This document shows, one piece after another, positions 7,721-16,940 of a stretch of DNA of 64,000 nt. Under the pieces are notes generated by a model that was given only the letters and a program-made list of their open reading frames with translations, was not told where the DNA came from and did no database searches. The DNA lies in assembly GCF_900110105.1 (NCBI RefSeq), contig NZ_FOCL01000003.1:806001-870000 (forward strand). The letters run 5' to 3'. Positions within the stretch are counted from its first letter, which is position 1; each line of letters begins with the position of its first letter. Position numbers and translations under genes: made by a program. This stretch comes from Mucilaginibacter gossypiicola (GTDB taxonomy: Bacteria > Bacteroidota > Bacteroidia > Sphingobacteriales > Sphingobacteriaceae).

Positions 7721-9559
7721 CTATTTCACTAAAACATCCAAAATAGGGTGATCAATTGCATTTAACGTATTTTCTGACGTCTTCAGCAATTCAAGTACAG
7801 TAATTTCATTATTACCTGTCTTTAGCCATTCGGCCGGCACATACAGGGTTTGTTGCGGGCCATAATACCAGTACCGACCTAAGTTATGCCCGTTGATCCA
7901 AACGATGCCTTTACCCCATTTGCTCATATCCAAATAGGTATCAGCTAACTTATCAACTTTAAAAATTGCTTTTTTCAGTTGAGGCGCATTATTGGCTACA
8001 ACCTTTTTTGCAGCCGGATTTGCTTTTACCTTATTGATATCATCAAATGGGAGCGGATACATTTTCCAGTTTTTAATCTCGGTGCCGGCAAACAGCACCC
8101 TCTCTGTAATCCCTTTTTTGTTTTTAAGCAGATAAGGGCCAAAATTGATACGGCCAAGGTTTTCAACCAAAATATCCAGGGTTACTTTTCCTTTAGGTAA
8201 AGTGATCATCAGGTTATCCTGGTATTTGCGCCTGTCGATAATGCCAACACGTTTACCGTTTACATAAACGATACCGTAATCGCGCAGGTCTTTCAATTTA
8301 AGCAGCCCCGATTTGCCACCGTTAATAGTTGTACGGTACAATGCAAACCCATAAGCCTGGTTCATATCTTCAAAGGCAAGCGGTGTGCTATTGCTCATTG
8401 CCGCAGGCAACACATCAAACAAACTTGTTGATTTAGTGAAATTAATTGCCGGAAGGCTCATCGCAGGCTTAGCAGCCGGAACATCGGGCAGGGTTACACC
8501 CGCCGGCAGGTGTTTGCTGATCACCGCCCTGAATTTCATGAACTTATCAGTTGCATTACCAGCCTCATCAAGCGGTGCATCGTAGTCATAACTGCTGATC
8601 TGCGGCTCGTAAGGATTTTGATCGTTATAGTTTGCGCCGTTCATGAAACCACGGGTTGTACCACCATGAAACATATACATGTTGATAGATATACCTGCTC
8701 CCAGCACCGAATCAAGTTTCGGAACGTATTTATCTGCAGGGATGGTATGATGTGCAGTTCCCCACCAATCAAACCAGGCCGGGTACCATTCGGCAATAAA
8801 GTACGGGCCTTTACCATCATGGTTTTCACCAATCAGTTTTTTAACTTTTGCTACATCGTCAACACCGTTTATTGCTGGCAGCAAACCTGGTAAATGACCG
8901 TCTTTAATGGCAGGTTCCGGATCGCAGGTATAAAGCTGGCAATCAAAACCGGCATCAATAAACATTTTGCGGTTAAGGGCCAGGTAATCTTTATCGTTAC
9001 CGTATGAGCCATATTCATTCTCAATCTGTACCATCAAAATGTTGCCACCATGGTTCACCAATAGCGGAGATAATTGCTTTCCTACTTCGGTAAGGTATTT
9101 TTTATACGCCTCCAGGTATTTAGGTTCCTTGCTGCGTACAATTAAGCCCCGCTCATTTTGGAGCCAGTAAGGGTAGCCACCAAATTCCCACTCAGCACAT
9201 ACATAAGGGCTGGGGCGTAATATCACCCAAAGACCTTCTTCCTTAGCAATCTTCACAAATTCGGCTATGTCATGATTGCCTGTAAAATCATAGTGCCCTC
9301 TTTGAGGCTCATGCACATTCCAGAAAACGTAAGTACCAATTGTATTTAAGCCCATGGCTTTAGCCATTTTCATACGCTGGCGCCAGGCCTCGCGCGGAAC
9401 ACGGGTATAGTGCATTTCTCCGGAAATGATCTGCAAGGGCTTGCCATCGAGCAGAAAGGCAGTATCACCAAGGGCAAAAGTATGACTGGTATTTTGTGCT
9501 TGCAGCTTTGCAGATGCAAACAGGATAACAAAAAGGAACAATAGTTTTATAAGCTTCAT
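7721..9559 (-). CDS. GH35 beta-galactosidase, secreted
   Basis: The 612-aa enzyme has a signal peptide (1-22, LFASAKLQAQ). It hydrolyses terminal beta-galactosyl residues. The barrel carries FLLDGKPLQIISGEMHYTR, NTIGTYVFWNVHEP, LRPSPYVCAEWEFGGYP and the acid/base motif QIENEYGSYG (Glu182). The nucleophile is Glu257 in YFIAEWYPAWFDWWG. C-terminal beta-sandwich domains (about 385-610) contain a jelly-roll with WGKGIVWINGHNLGRYW, as in plant and bacterial GH35 enzymes. It is the last gene of the HTCS-SusCD-GH operon, 46 bases after the GH2 stop and directly before the bidirectional terminator. It probably works in the periplasm on galactose-capped oligosaccharides. Confidence 0.93.
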   Translation of the reverse strand: MKLIKLLFLFVILFASAKLQAQNTSHTFALGDTAFLLDGKPLQIISGEMHYTRVPREAWRQRMKMAKAMGLNTIGTYVFWNVHEPQRGHYDFTGNHDIAEFVKIAKEEGLWVILRPSPYVCAEWEFGGYPYWLQNERGLIVRSKEPKYLEAYKKYLTEVGKQLSPLLVNHGGNILMVQIENEYGSYGNDKDYLALNRKMFIDAGFDCQLYTCDPEPAIKDGHLPGLLPAINGVDDVAKVKKLIGENHDGKGPYFIAEWYPAWFDWWGTAHHTIPADKYVPKLDSVLGAGISINMYMFHGGTTRGFMNGANYNDQNPYEPQISSYDYDAPLDEAGNATDKFMKFRAVISKHLPAGVTLPDVPAAKPAMSLPAINFTKSTSLFDVLPAAMSNSTPLAFEDMNQAYGFALYRTTINGGKSGLLKLKDLRDYGIVYVNGKRVGIIDRRKYQDNLMITLPKGKVTLDILVENLGRINFGPYLLKNKKGITERVLFAGTEIKNWKMYPLPFDDINKVKANPAAKKVVANNAPQLKKAIFKVDKLADTYLDMSKWGKGIVWINGHNLGRYWYYGPQQTLYVPAEWLKTGNNEITVLELLKTSENTLNAIDHPILDVLVK

Positions 9560-9605
9560 AAAATTGAAAAAATGCAGGATTTATTTTGTAGATATTTCAG
9601 GGTGA

Positions 9606-12038
9606 CTATTTTACAATTAATGTTACAGTTGATGATTTAAGACTGCCGGCGCTAAATTGCACCTGCACCTTACCCGGCTTACCGGTAGTTTGCACATAAG
9701 CTAATAAGCGACCGTGTAATACCTTATGTTGATTAGTCTGATAGTTTTCATGACTGCTGGTGCTACCGCTTTCCAGGCCTAATAATTTAGCCGGACCGGT
9801 TAGGGATACAGTTATCTCGTCGGTTGCATTAAACACAGGATTGCCATCCTTATCGGTAACGTAAACCTCAATCTGGCTTAAACCTTTTGCATTGCCTTTA
9901 AATGAGGTATTATCAGCTAAGGTTTTAAGCTGCCAGGCATCGCCCGCCGTTTTTATACTGTTGGAACAAACTTCTATGCCGTTGTTATAACCTTTAACAA
10001 CAAGTTCACCCGCCTCATAATCAACCTGCCATGACGGAACTCGTCCCCTTGCAGTGTTGCGTGATTGCTTACCGAGCGATTTACCATTCAGGAATAATTC
10101 GGCTTCCTGGCAATTGGTAAAGCAATCAACCTTTATTTTGCTGCCCGGCTGCCAGTTCCAAACCGGCTCGGCAGTGCGATGGCTCCAGATGCCCCTGTCT
10201 TCAGTGCTGGTTATAGCACGTGCGCCAACATAAACCATTGGTTTATCCGACCATAAGCTTTGCCTGTAGAAATACTCCGGCTTTTTAAACCCGGCCAAAT
10301 CAACCAAACCGGCACCGTTGCTGCGTTGCGGCCATTTGCCGGCCTCGCCCAGGTAATCAATACCTGTCCATAAGTATTGGGCCGAGATGTATTCGTTACT
10401 GTCAACAGCATTCCAGGCTTGTTGTGCCATGCCGTTCTCGCTGCCGTAAATAATACGATTAGGGTATTTTTTATGATCTTCGGGATAGCGGTATTCCTGG
10501 TAATTATACCCCACAACATCCAGTACATCCGGGTAACCCACTTCGTTTGACATAACCACACCTGCCAGCGCCGCTGTTACCGGGCGGGTAGTATCAACGG
10601 CTTTTACCGCTTTAACCAGTTGTTTGGCAATTGGTGTTAATTCGCTTGCCGGTGGGTGATCTGGCAGATAACCTTTACCGTAGATCTGCGGGTTGCGGCC
10701 GGTGTTTAACACCTCATGCGTGTAAGGATCATTGGGATAATCTATCTCGTTACCGATACTCCACATAATGATTGAAGGATGATTTCGTGAGCGTAATACC
10801 ATATCTGCGATATCACGATCGGCCCATTCCTTAAAATATTCGTGGTAGCCATTTTTTGAGGGAGTACCTACATTCCAGCCGGCTACCCATTTGTTTTTGC
10901 CTACCTCCCACTCGTCAAAGGCCTCGTCCATTACCAGGAAGCCCATTTTATCGCATAAGTCGTACAAATAATCGGCATGCGGATTATGGCTTAACCGGAG
11001 CGAATTTACCCCGGCATCTTTGAATATTTTTAACCTGCGTATCCAAACCTCTTCAGGAACAGCTACACCCAGTGCCCCGGCATCATCATGGATACAAACG
11101 CCTTTAAGCTTGGTGCTTTTTTCATTTAAAAAGAAGCCTTTATCCTTATCAAAACGGATACTGCGGATCCCTACAGATTGCGTTACCTCGTCAAATGCTT
11201 TACCATTGCGGTTAAGCGATACCTGAAGTTTATAAAGGTTTGCTTTTTCGGTATCCCATAACTGAGGCGATGAAAGCCGTTGTTCAAACTCAACCTCATG
11301 AACACCTGGTTTTACTTTTACTTGTTTTTGCAGAGCGATAGCTAACTTACCTTTTGCATCAAGCAGGTTTGCCTTAACCAATACATTAGCATCCGCACTG
11401 TTGCTATTAGTTACATTCACCTTAACTTTCACGGTTGCTTTGCCGGCCGAAACATCGGGAGTAGTAAATGCTATGTCCCACGGTGCAATATGTACGGGGT
11501 CTTTAACAATCACGTACACATTACGGTAGATGCCCGAACCGGTGTACCAGCGTGAATCGGCAAATTCACTGTGATCTACCTTTACAGCGATAGTGTTTTT
11601 ACCATTTAAGTTTAAATACTTGCTCAGCTCATATTGGAACGGGATAAAACCATTTGGGCGCTTGCCTAATGAATGCCCGTTGATCCATACCTCGCTGTTT
11701 TTGTATACCCCATCAAAATAAATACATACCTGCTTCCCTTTCCAGGCGGCATTACCATTGAATGTCTTTTTATACCAGCCTATTCCACCGGGCAAATAAC
11801 CGGTAGCGCTTGCCCATTCATCACTAAAAGGCCCTTCAATGCTCCAGTCATGCGGCAGGTCTATTGTTTTCCATTGCGTTTCGGCATCAATGCCGCTGAT
11901 ACCCGCACTGATGTCGCCTTTGTGGAAACCCCAGGCCGAATTAAATAAAGCCGGTTTTCCTGTGCCCTGAGCTTTAAGTAAGCCGGGAAGCAATACCATG
12001 CCGATTAAAAGAAGGCGCAGATAATTTTTATTTTTCAT
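9606..12038 (-). CDS. GH2 beta-galactosidase/glycosidase with DUF4982 and Ig-like C-terminal domains
   Basis: The 810-aa secreted enzyme has a signal peptide ending LLKAQ (24). Domains in order: N-terminal jelly roll (about 40-180, WYKKTF, VWINGHSLG), Ig-like domain (185-290) and TIM barrel (300-600). The barrel has acid/base Glu431 in IIMWSIGNEIDYP and nucleophile Glu534 in RIIYGSENG. Beyond it lie a DUF4982-like segment (about 640-700, CFTNCQEAELFLNGKSLG) and a final Big/invasin-like Ig domain. Most enzymes with this architecture are beta-galactosidases; beta-glucuronidase or beta-mannosidase activity cannot be excluded. It sits 20 bases after the GH30 gene of the operon. Confidence 0.92.
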   Translation of the reverse strand: MKNKNYLRLLLIGMVLLPGLLKAQGTGKPALFNSAWGFHKGDISAGISGIDAETQWKTIDLPHDWSIEGPFSDEWASATGYLPGGIGWYKKTFNGNAAWKGKQVCIYFDGVYKNSEVWINGHSLGKRPNGFIPFQYELSKYLNLNGKNTIAVKVDHSEFADSRWYTGSGIYRNVYVIVKDPVHIAPWDIAFTTPDVSAGKATVKVKVNVTNSNSADANVLVKANLLDAKGKLAIALQKQVKVKPGVHEVEFEQRLSSPQLWDTEKANLYKLQVSLNRNGKAFDEVTQSVGIRSIRFDKDKGFFLNEKSTKLKGVCIHDDAGALGVAVPEEVWIRRLKIFKDAGVNSLRLSHNPHADYLYDLCDKMGFLVMDEAFDEWEVGKNKWVAGWNVGTPSKNGYHEYFKEWADRDIADMVLRSRNHPSIIMWSIGNEIDYPNDPYTHEVLNTGRNPQIYGKGYLPDHPPASELTPIAKQLVKAVKAVDTTRPVTAALAGVVMSNEVGYPDVLDVVGYNYQEYRYPEDHKKYPNRIIYGSENGMAQQAWNAVDSNEYISAQYLWTGIDYLGEAGKWPQRSNGAGLVDLAGFKKPEYFYRQSLWSDKPMVYVGARAITSTEDRGIWSHRTAEPVWNWQPGSKIKVDCFTNCQEAELFLNGKSLGKQSRNTARGRVPSWQVDYEAGELVVKGYNNGIEVCSNSIKTAGDAWQLKTLADNTSFKGNAKGLSQIEVYVTDKDGNPVFNATDEITVSLTGPAKLLGLESGSTSSHENYQTNQHKVLHGRLLAYVQTTGKPGKVQVQFSAGSLKSSTVTLIVK

Positions 12039-12058
12039 TTTATGATAGGAATAAGATG

Positions 12059-13594
12059 CTACTTGATAATACCCGTTAAGGTGACGATGGAACGAGCCGG
12101 GATAACCGTGTTATTTCCTGCTATTTTAACTGCTTTAAGTTCATCAGTCTTCGACGTTAAATAAGATGATGTAAGCTGAACTTTGGCGTTATTGATATTG
12201 AGCGCCGTAGTTACATCCGTAGTACCGGGATTGATCACAACCACAGTTATGTTTTTCCCATTTTTAAATGCCGATACCAATAATGATTTGCCTTCGGCAG
12301 ATGGCACAACTCCGGCATCAACCCGTACCGCGCCGGGATTAACGAACCTGCTGTAATTACCCATGGCCCAAAGCATTTTGCTGGTATAAAAATTACCGTC
12401 GGTTTTATTTTTATCTATGTAGATAAGACCATCTTTATAATCATAGGCAGAGATGGATGTCCACCATTGCCAGGCCGATGCGTTGGCTACTGTAAGATCA
12501 GTATGGATCACTGATGCCAAATACAGCGCTGCGTCGATACCCAAATCACGCTTGTTGCCGTCTATCTCACCTGCATTATCGCCCAAAATGCAGTATTCCG
12601 ACTGCGATAAATTAAGTCCTCTAACAGTTGCCACACTATCAGCCAACGCTGTACGGGCTTTTACAGACGAAGCCATTGGCGATGTAGTAAAATAGCTGTG
12701 TGCCGAAATGGTTTTGGCTACCGATGGCAAATCGCCTATATAATTAGCAGATCCCGGCTTAAAAAAATCGGCAATCTGATTGCCTTTTCCCGGCTTATCA
12801 CCTTTGGTAAATAAATAGTTGATACTTCCTGCTTCACCAACCAAAATCTTTGAGCTAATCTTATTATTTGTAAATTCTTTATTGATAGCTTTTATCACAC
12901 CCGCTATCTCGGTGTTATTATATGGCGCACCCTCTTGTCCACCGTCGCTCCAATCCCATTGCGGCTCGTTTATGGGGCTTATATAATCAAACTTAACTTT
13001 GCTTACCTGCTCAACACCTTTAACCACTTTGGCTAAGAAGTTTGCATAGGCATCATATTTATCAGGAGCTATATTTACCTTACCGCCATTGGCGTATGCT
13101 TTACCATTAATGGTAAATTGCACCGGCGGGCTATTATTAAAACCTAAAAATTGTTTAACCCCGCGTTGTTTGGCGGCCTTCAAAAACCAAACCTGCCCCG
13201 CCTGGTTTTGCCAGTTATAGCTGCCATCATTATTAAAAAATGATTCAGCACGACGCCATTCGTCTTTAATGCCGCTTTCGTTCCCTTGTTGTGTACTGCC
13301 TGCACCAATATTAAACCTCCACAACGATAAACCTATTCCCTTTGGCGAGCCATTGGCGTTATTGTCCCGGCTAAAAAGCAGGTCGGCAATTTTATTGCGT
13401 TTATCATCGGGCCAGTTGCCTACAAACTGACATGACCATGCATCCGATGCACCAAAATTGCTTATAGTTTGATACGTTTTTGAAAGGTTGATATCAATGG
13501 TAACCTCTTTGGTCTGGCTGTTTGCAAAAGGGATATTAAGCCCTAAAACGGAAGCTGTCAGCAGTACTTTTTTTATGGTAGTTTTTATTATCAT
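12059..13594 (-). CDS. GH30-like secreted endo-glycosidase (possibly beta-1,6-galactanase)
   Basis: The 511-aa enzyme has a signal peptide (1-27, VLGLNIPFANSQ). The barrel opens with YQTISNFGASDAWSCQFVG and continues with SLWRFNIGAGS and FLGFNNSPPVQFT. The acid/base is Glu210 in ISPINEPQWDW and the nucleophile is Glu333 in LSQSEYCILGDN. A beta-sandwich covers about 425-511 (KNITVVVINPG). The GASDAW-type start and the SPPV motif place it in GH30 or a close clan-A relative. Galactan-cleaving members with this look occur in Bacteroidota PULs, so endo-beta-1,6-galactanase is my leading guess, supported only by the GH2/GH35 neighbours. It lies 54 bases after the GH5 gene in the operon. Confidence 0.75.
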   Translation of the reverse strand: MIIKTTIKKVLLTASVLGLNIPFANSQTKEVTIDINLSKTYQTISNFGASDAWSCQFVGNWPDDKRNKIADLLFSRDNNANGSPKGIGLSLWRFNIGAGSTQQGNESGIKDEWRRAESFFNNDGSYNWQNQAGQVWFLKAAKQRGVKQFLGFNNSPPVQFTINGKAYANGGKVNIAPDKYDAYANFLAKVVKGVEQVSKVKFDYISPINEPQWDWSDGGQEGAPYNNTEIAGVIKAINKEFTNNKISSKILVGEAGSINYLFTKGDKPGKGNQIADFFKPGSANYIGDLPSVAKTISAHSYFTTSPMASSVKARTALADSVATVRGLNLSQSEYCILGDNAGEIDGNKRDLGIDAALYLASVIHTDLTVANASAWQWWTSISAYDYKDGLIYIDKNKTDGNFYTSKMLWAMGNYSRFVNPGAVRVDAGVVPSAEGKSLLVSAFKNGKNITVVVINPGTTDVTTALNINNAKVQLTSSYLTSKTDELKAVKIAGNNTVIPARSIVTLTGIIK

Positions 13595-13648
13595 CGTATT
13601 TAAATCAACAAATAAAACAGCACTAAACAGTGCTGTTTTATTGCAATA

Positions 13649-15151
13649 TTATTGTTGCACTATTTGCCATTGCTGGTTAGTAGCACCGCTATAAGGCCAC
13701 TGAATGATGCCTGCACCATTTGTGGTTGAAGCTCCGTTAACATCAAGCGCAAGGCTGCTGTTACGGTTAATTACTTTATAAATACCATCGCTGGTAGCGG
13801 TAAGCTGCCATTGCTGGTTGTTGCCTCCGTTCCACGGCCATTGTATAATGCCCGCGCCGTTGGCTGTTGAGCTCATGTTAACATCAAGAGCCTGCGTACT
13901 GTTACGGTTAGTTATCTTGTAGTAACCACCGCCATTGGCAGCAATAACCCATTGCTGGTTATTCCCCCCGTTTTGAGGCCATTGTATGATGCCCGCACCA
14001 TTGGCAGTTGAACCACCGTTAACGTCAAGCGCCTGGCCACTGTTAACGTTTAAAAACCTGTAATATGCGCCTGTATAAAATGTATCGGTACCACCGGCAC
14101 CTACGCCCCATGCATACTTAATGCGGCTTAAGCCCGATGCATTTGTTGTTGATACGGTAAGGCTTGTACCTGTACCGCTTAGCTGTTGAATAGCATAACT
14201 ATCGCCGGTACGTACGCCCGGCCAATAAACTGCTCCCATGCCAAAGGCACGCGCCTGATTGGTTAAACCCTGCAGGTAGGCTATCTCCTGGTCGCCGCCA
14301 ATGGCGCCGGTATAGTTTTTACCGCCGGTCATCGGGATGCCAAACTCGGTAAGTACCGCACGGCTGCTGTAGGCGCCGATATTGCCTTTTAAGCGATTTT
14401 CCCACTGCAGGGCAGTTGTAAGTGTGCCGTTGCTGAAAAAGGTATAATCATGTATCGACAATAAACAACCCGAAAAACGGCTATCGGCTCCTACCCCGGT
14501 AATATCCTGCGAATAAGATGTACCGCTAATGAGGATCCTTCCCTGCGGAACAGAAGGATAGTTGCTTAACCACTGAGCACAAATGGTAGTCCAGTCGGTT
14601 AATGAATAGCCATGCGGCTCGTTAAATATTTCAAAGTACACGTGTGCATTGCTGCCATATTTGGTAACAATGGTTTGCCACATCGACCAAAACTCGGTAG
14701 TGTTATCTATCTTCCCGTCTTCAGATGATTTGGCTTCCCAATACCCCAGTATCACGTTCATCCCTTTGCTCAGGGCTTTATCAATAACACCGGTATATGA
14801 GTTCCACCAGGTTTGTGATACGGTTGAATAATTTACAGGCAGCCTTACTGTATTTGCACCTGTATTGGTTTGAATCCCCGTTAACACAGCATCGGCTTTA
14901 GCCGATACCGTGGCATAACTATCGGCAGATGTTAAGCCGCTTAATACCAGTATCCCATCGCTGAAATTATCACCATCGGCAGCCCAGTTCACGCCTTTAA
15001 GCGCGCTTGCCGGTGTTGAATCTGTAGTTACTGTTTTTTCTCCTGTTTTTATTTCATCCGGAGTTGATGATTTTTTTACTGATACGATATCCTTTTTACA
15101 CCCGGCCACCAAACAACACATCGCTATTATTGCAATACTTAAATTCTTCAT
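13649..15151 (-). CDS. GH5 endo-glycanase lipoprotein with C-terminal ricin-type lectin domain
   Basis: The 500-aa lipoprotein carries a signal with LVAGC (Cys18) followed by KKD, which suggests export towards the cell surface. The GH5 barrel (about 48-345) shows acid/base Glu178 in YFEIFNEPHG and nucleophile Glu269 in AVLTEFGIP, with CLLSIHDYTF before it. Residues about 360-500 are three ricin-B/CBM13-like repeats, each with ALDVNG/M-ST-NGAGIIQWP and NNQQW (QxW) motifs. The third has TNQQW. The three are so alike that recent internal duplication is likely. As the surface endo-enzyme of the PUL it would make the first cuts before SusCD import. GH5 subfamily and substrate are not determinable here. 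Confidence 0.88.
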   Translation of the reverse strand: MKNLSIAIIAMCCLVAGCKKDIVSVKKSSTPDEIKTGEKTVTTDSTPASALKGVNWAADGDNFSDGILVLSGLTSADSYATVSAKADAVLTGIQTNTGANTVRLPVNYSTVSQTWWNSYTGVIDKALSKGMNVILGYWEAKSSEDGKIDNTTEFWSMWQTIVTKYGSNAHVYFEIFNEPHGYSLTDWTTICAQWLSNYPSVPQGRILISGTSYSQDITGVGADSRFSGCLLSIHDYTFFSNGTLTTALQWENRLKGNIGAYSSRAVLTEFGIPMTGGKNYTGAIGGDQEIAYLQGLTNQARAFGMGAVYWPGVRTGDSYAIQQLSGTGTSLTVSTTNASGLSRIKYAWGVGAGGTDTFYTGAYYRFLNVNSGQALDVNGGSTANGAGIIQWPQNGGNNQQWVIAANGGGYYKITNRNSTQALDVNMSSTANGAGIIQWPWNGGNNQQWQLTATSDGIYKVINRNSSLALDVNGASTTNGAGIIQWPYSGATNQQWQIVQQ

Positions 15152-15223
15152 AATTTGCTATAGGTTATAATTGGGAGGAAAAAAGGGGGAAGAAAGAATC
15201 TCTTCCCCCGAAAATATTGGTTA

Positions 15224-16927
15224 TTAGTAACCAGGGTTTTGTTGTAACTGGCCACCAGATGCCTGAATTTCGGCCCTTGGTATTGGTAACCAGTAATGTT
15301 TGGTTGCAAATGAACGGCCATCTAAAGCCACTTTTGGCGTATAAACAAAGTTGCCATTGGCATCTTTTGTAATGATTACGCCACCTGCAGGTTTATTTTC
15401 TGTAACGTCGGCAATTTTCCAGCGGCGTACATCGTAAAAGCGGTGCTCTTCAAACGCAAGCTCAACACGGCGTTCGTAACGTACGGCATCACGCATTTGT
15501 GATTGTGAAAGCCCTCCGGCCAAAGCCGGCATATTAACACTTGGACGGGCCCTTACCAAATTAATAGCAGTACGAGCAGATAAAGTTGAACCAGAAGGGA
15601 TCACATCCGGCCCGTAAGCTTCGTTAGCTGCTTCAGCAAAGTTCAGCAGGATTTCAGCGTAGCGGAAATAGATCCAAGGCTGGAAGCCGGCGTTACCCCA
15701 TGGATTTTGCAGCGGGTAGGCATCGTTCATGTATTTTTTAAGATAGTACCCTGTTTTGGTAGTATTCCAGTTATCAGGTCCATCCTTGCTATCCTTACCA
15801 CCCGGAATATAAGAATCAACTGTTTGACCACGGTAAAGAGAGCCATTGTATAACACAGTGGCAGCAAACCTTGGATCGCGGTGATCATACGGATGTGTCG
15901 GATCATAACCAGACGTTGGATCGGTAATAGCTTTACCGTTATCCATTTCATAATCATCAACCAAATTTTGCAGCGGTGTATTACCAGCCCATCCACCGTA
16001 ACCGTTAGGCCCGTTAGCTATTTCAAGGTGGGTATGGTTAGCATTTTTAGTATACAAACGCTCAAAAATAGCTTCGTTGGTTTCATTGGTCAAAAACAGG
16101 TTATCGTAACCGCCTGTGTAAATACCATATTTGTTAAGGCTGATAACGGCCTGTGCAGCGGTAACAGCATCGGCCCAGGTACCAGCAGCATATAGCGGAC
16201 TTGCAGCGTAAAGCGTCAACCTTGATTTTAAAGCCAGCGCTGCACCTTTTGTAGCACGGCCCAACAGCCAGCTGCCATCATTGTTTAACGGCAATTTTGC
16301 GGCGGCGTCATTAAGCTGTGCAACTGCATAATCGATACTCTCTTTTATCGAAGCACGCTTGAACAACGAAGGGTCTTGCAAATTATCGGTAAGTTGAGAT
16401 ACTTTATCACCTATCAAAACAACACCACCATAGTTACGGATCAAATCCTGGTAACGGAAGGCCCTGATAAATTTAAGCTCACCTTCAAGTAATGTCTTGT
16501 GCGATGCACTCATTGTTATTTTTGGCAAGATGCTCAAAGCATAGTTACATTCCCTGATGCTGCGGTAACTGCGGGCCCAAAGTACACCTGCTCCACCTAA
16601 GTTTTCGGGGGCCAGCTGTCCTCTTTGAATAAGCCATGTAGCATCGTCATTGTTGTAGATCGATTCGTCGGTTAAAGAGCTCCACATACTGTACTCAAAG
16701 CCACGGCCAAAACCAGGGTTTGATCCATCGCCTTCTTTATCTTGCAACCTTGCACCTATATAACGGTTGGTTACGAATGCTTCAAATACTGCCGTATCTG
16801 TCTCTACCGCAGTTGTAGAAATCCTGTCGGTGGCCTGCACATTCAACAGATCTTTTTTACATGCATTGATACTTAGCATAGCGCCGCATATCATCACATA
16901 TAATGGGGTTTTATATTGTAGTTTCAT
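15224..16927 (-). CDS. SusD/RagB-like surface glycan-binding lipoprotein of the PUL
   Basis: The 567-aa protein has a lipoprotein signal with SINAC (Cys23) followed by KKDLLNV. Helical TPR-like segments include LLEGELKFIRAFRYQDLIRNYG and AKGAALALKSRLTLYAASPL. The C-terminal signature is YAEILLNFAEAANEAYGP and RYERRVELAFEEHRFYDVRRWK, typical of RagB/SusD. It caps the SusC pore and captures oligosaccharides at the cell surface. It follows susC by 13 bases and precedes the GH5 gene by 72 bases. Confidence 0.95.
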   Translation of the reverse strand: MKLQYKTPLYVMICGAMLSINACKKDLLNVQATDRISTTAVETDTAVFEAFVTNRYIGARLQDKEGDGSNPGFGRGFEYSMWSSLTDESIYNNDDATWLIQRGQLAPENLGGAGVLWARSYRSIRECNYALSILPKITMSASHKTLLEGELKFIRAFRYQDLIRNYGGVVLIGDKVSQLTDNLQDPSLFKRASIKESIDYAVAQLNDAAAKLPLNNDGSWLLGRATKGAALALKSRLTLYAASPLYAAGTWADAVTAAQAVISLNKYGIYTGGYDNLFLTNETNEAIFERLYTKNANHTHLEIANGPNGYGGWAGNTPLQNLVDDYEMDNGKAITDPTSGYDPTHPYDHRDPRFAATVLYNGSLYRGQTVDSYIPGGKDSKDGPDNWNTTKTGYYLKKYMNDAYPLQNPWGNAGFQPWIYFRYAEILLNFAEAANEAYGPDVIPSGSTLSARTAINLVRARPSVNMPALAGGLSQSQMRDAVRYERRVELAFEEHRFYDVRRWKIADVTENKPAGGVIITKDANGNFVYTPKVALDGRSFATKHYWLPIPRAEIQASGGQLQQNPGY

Positions 16928-16940
16928 TGTTGTTTACTGA

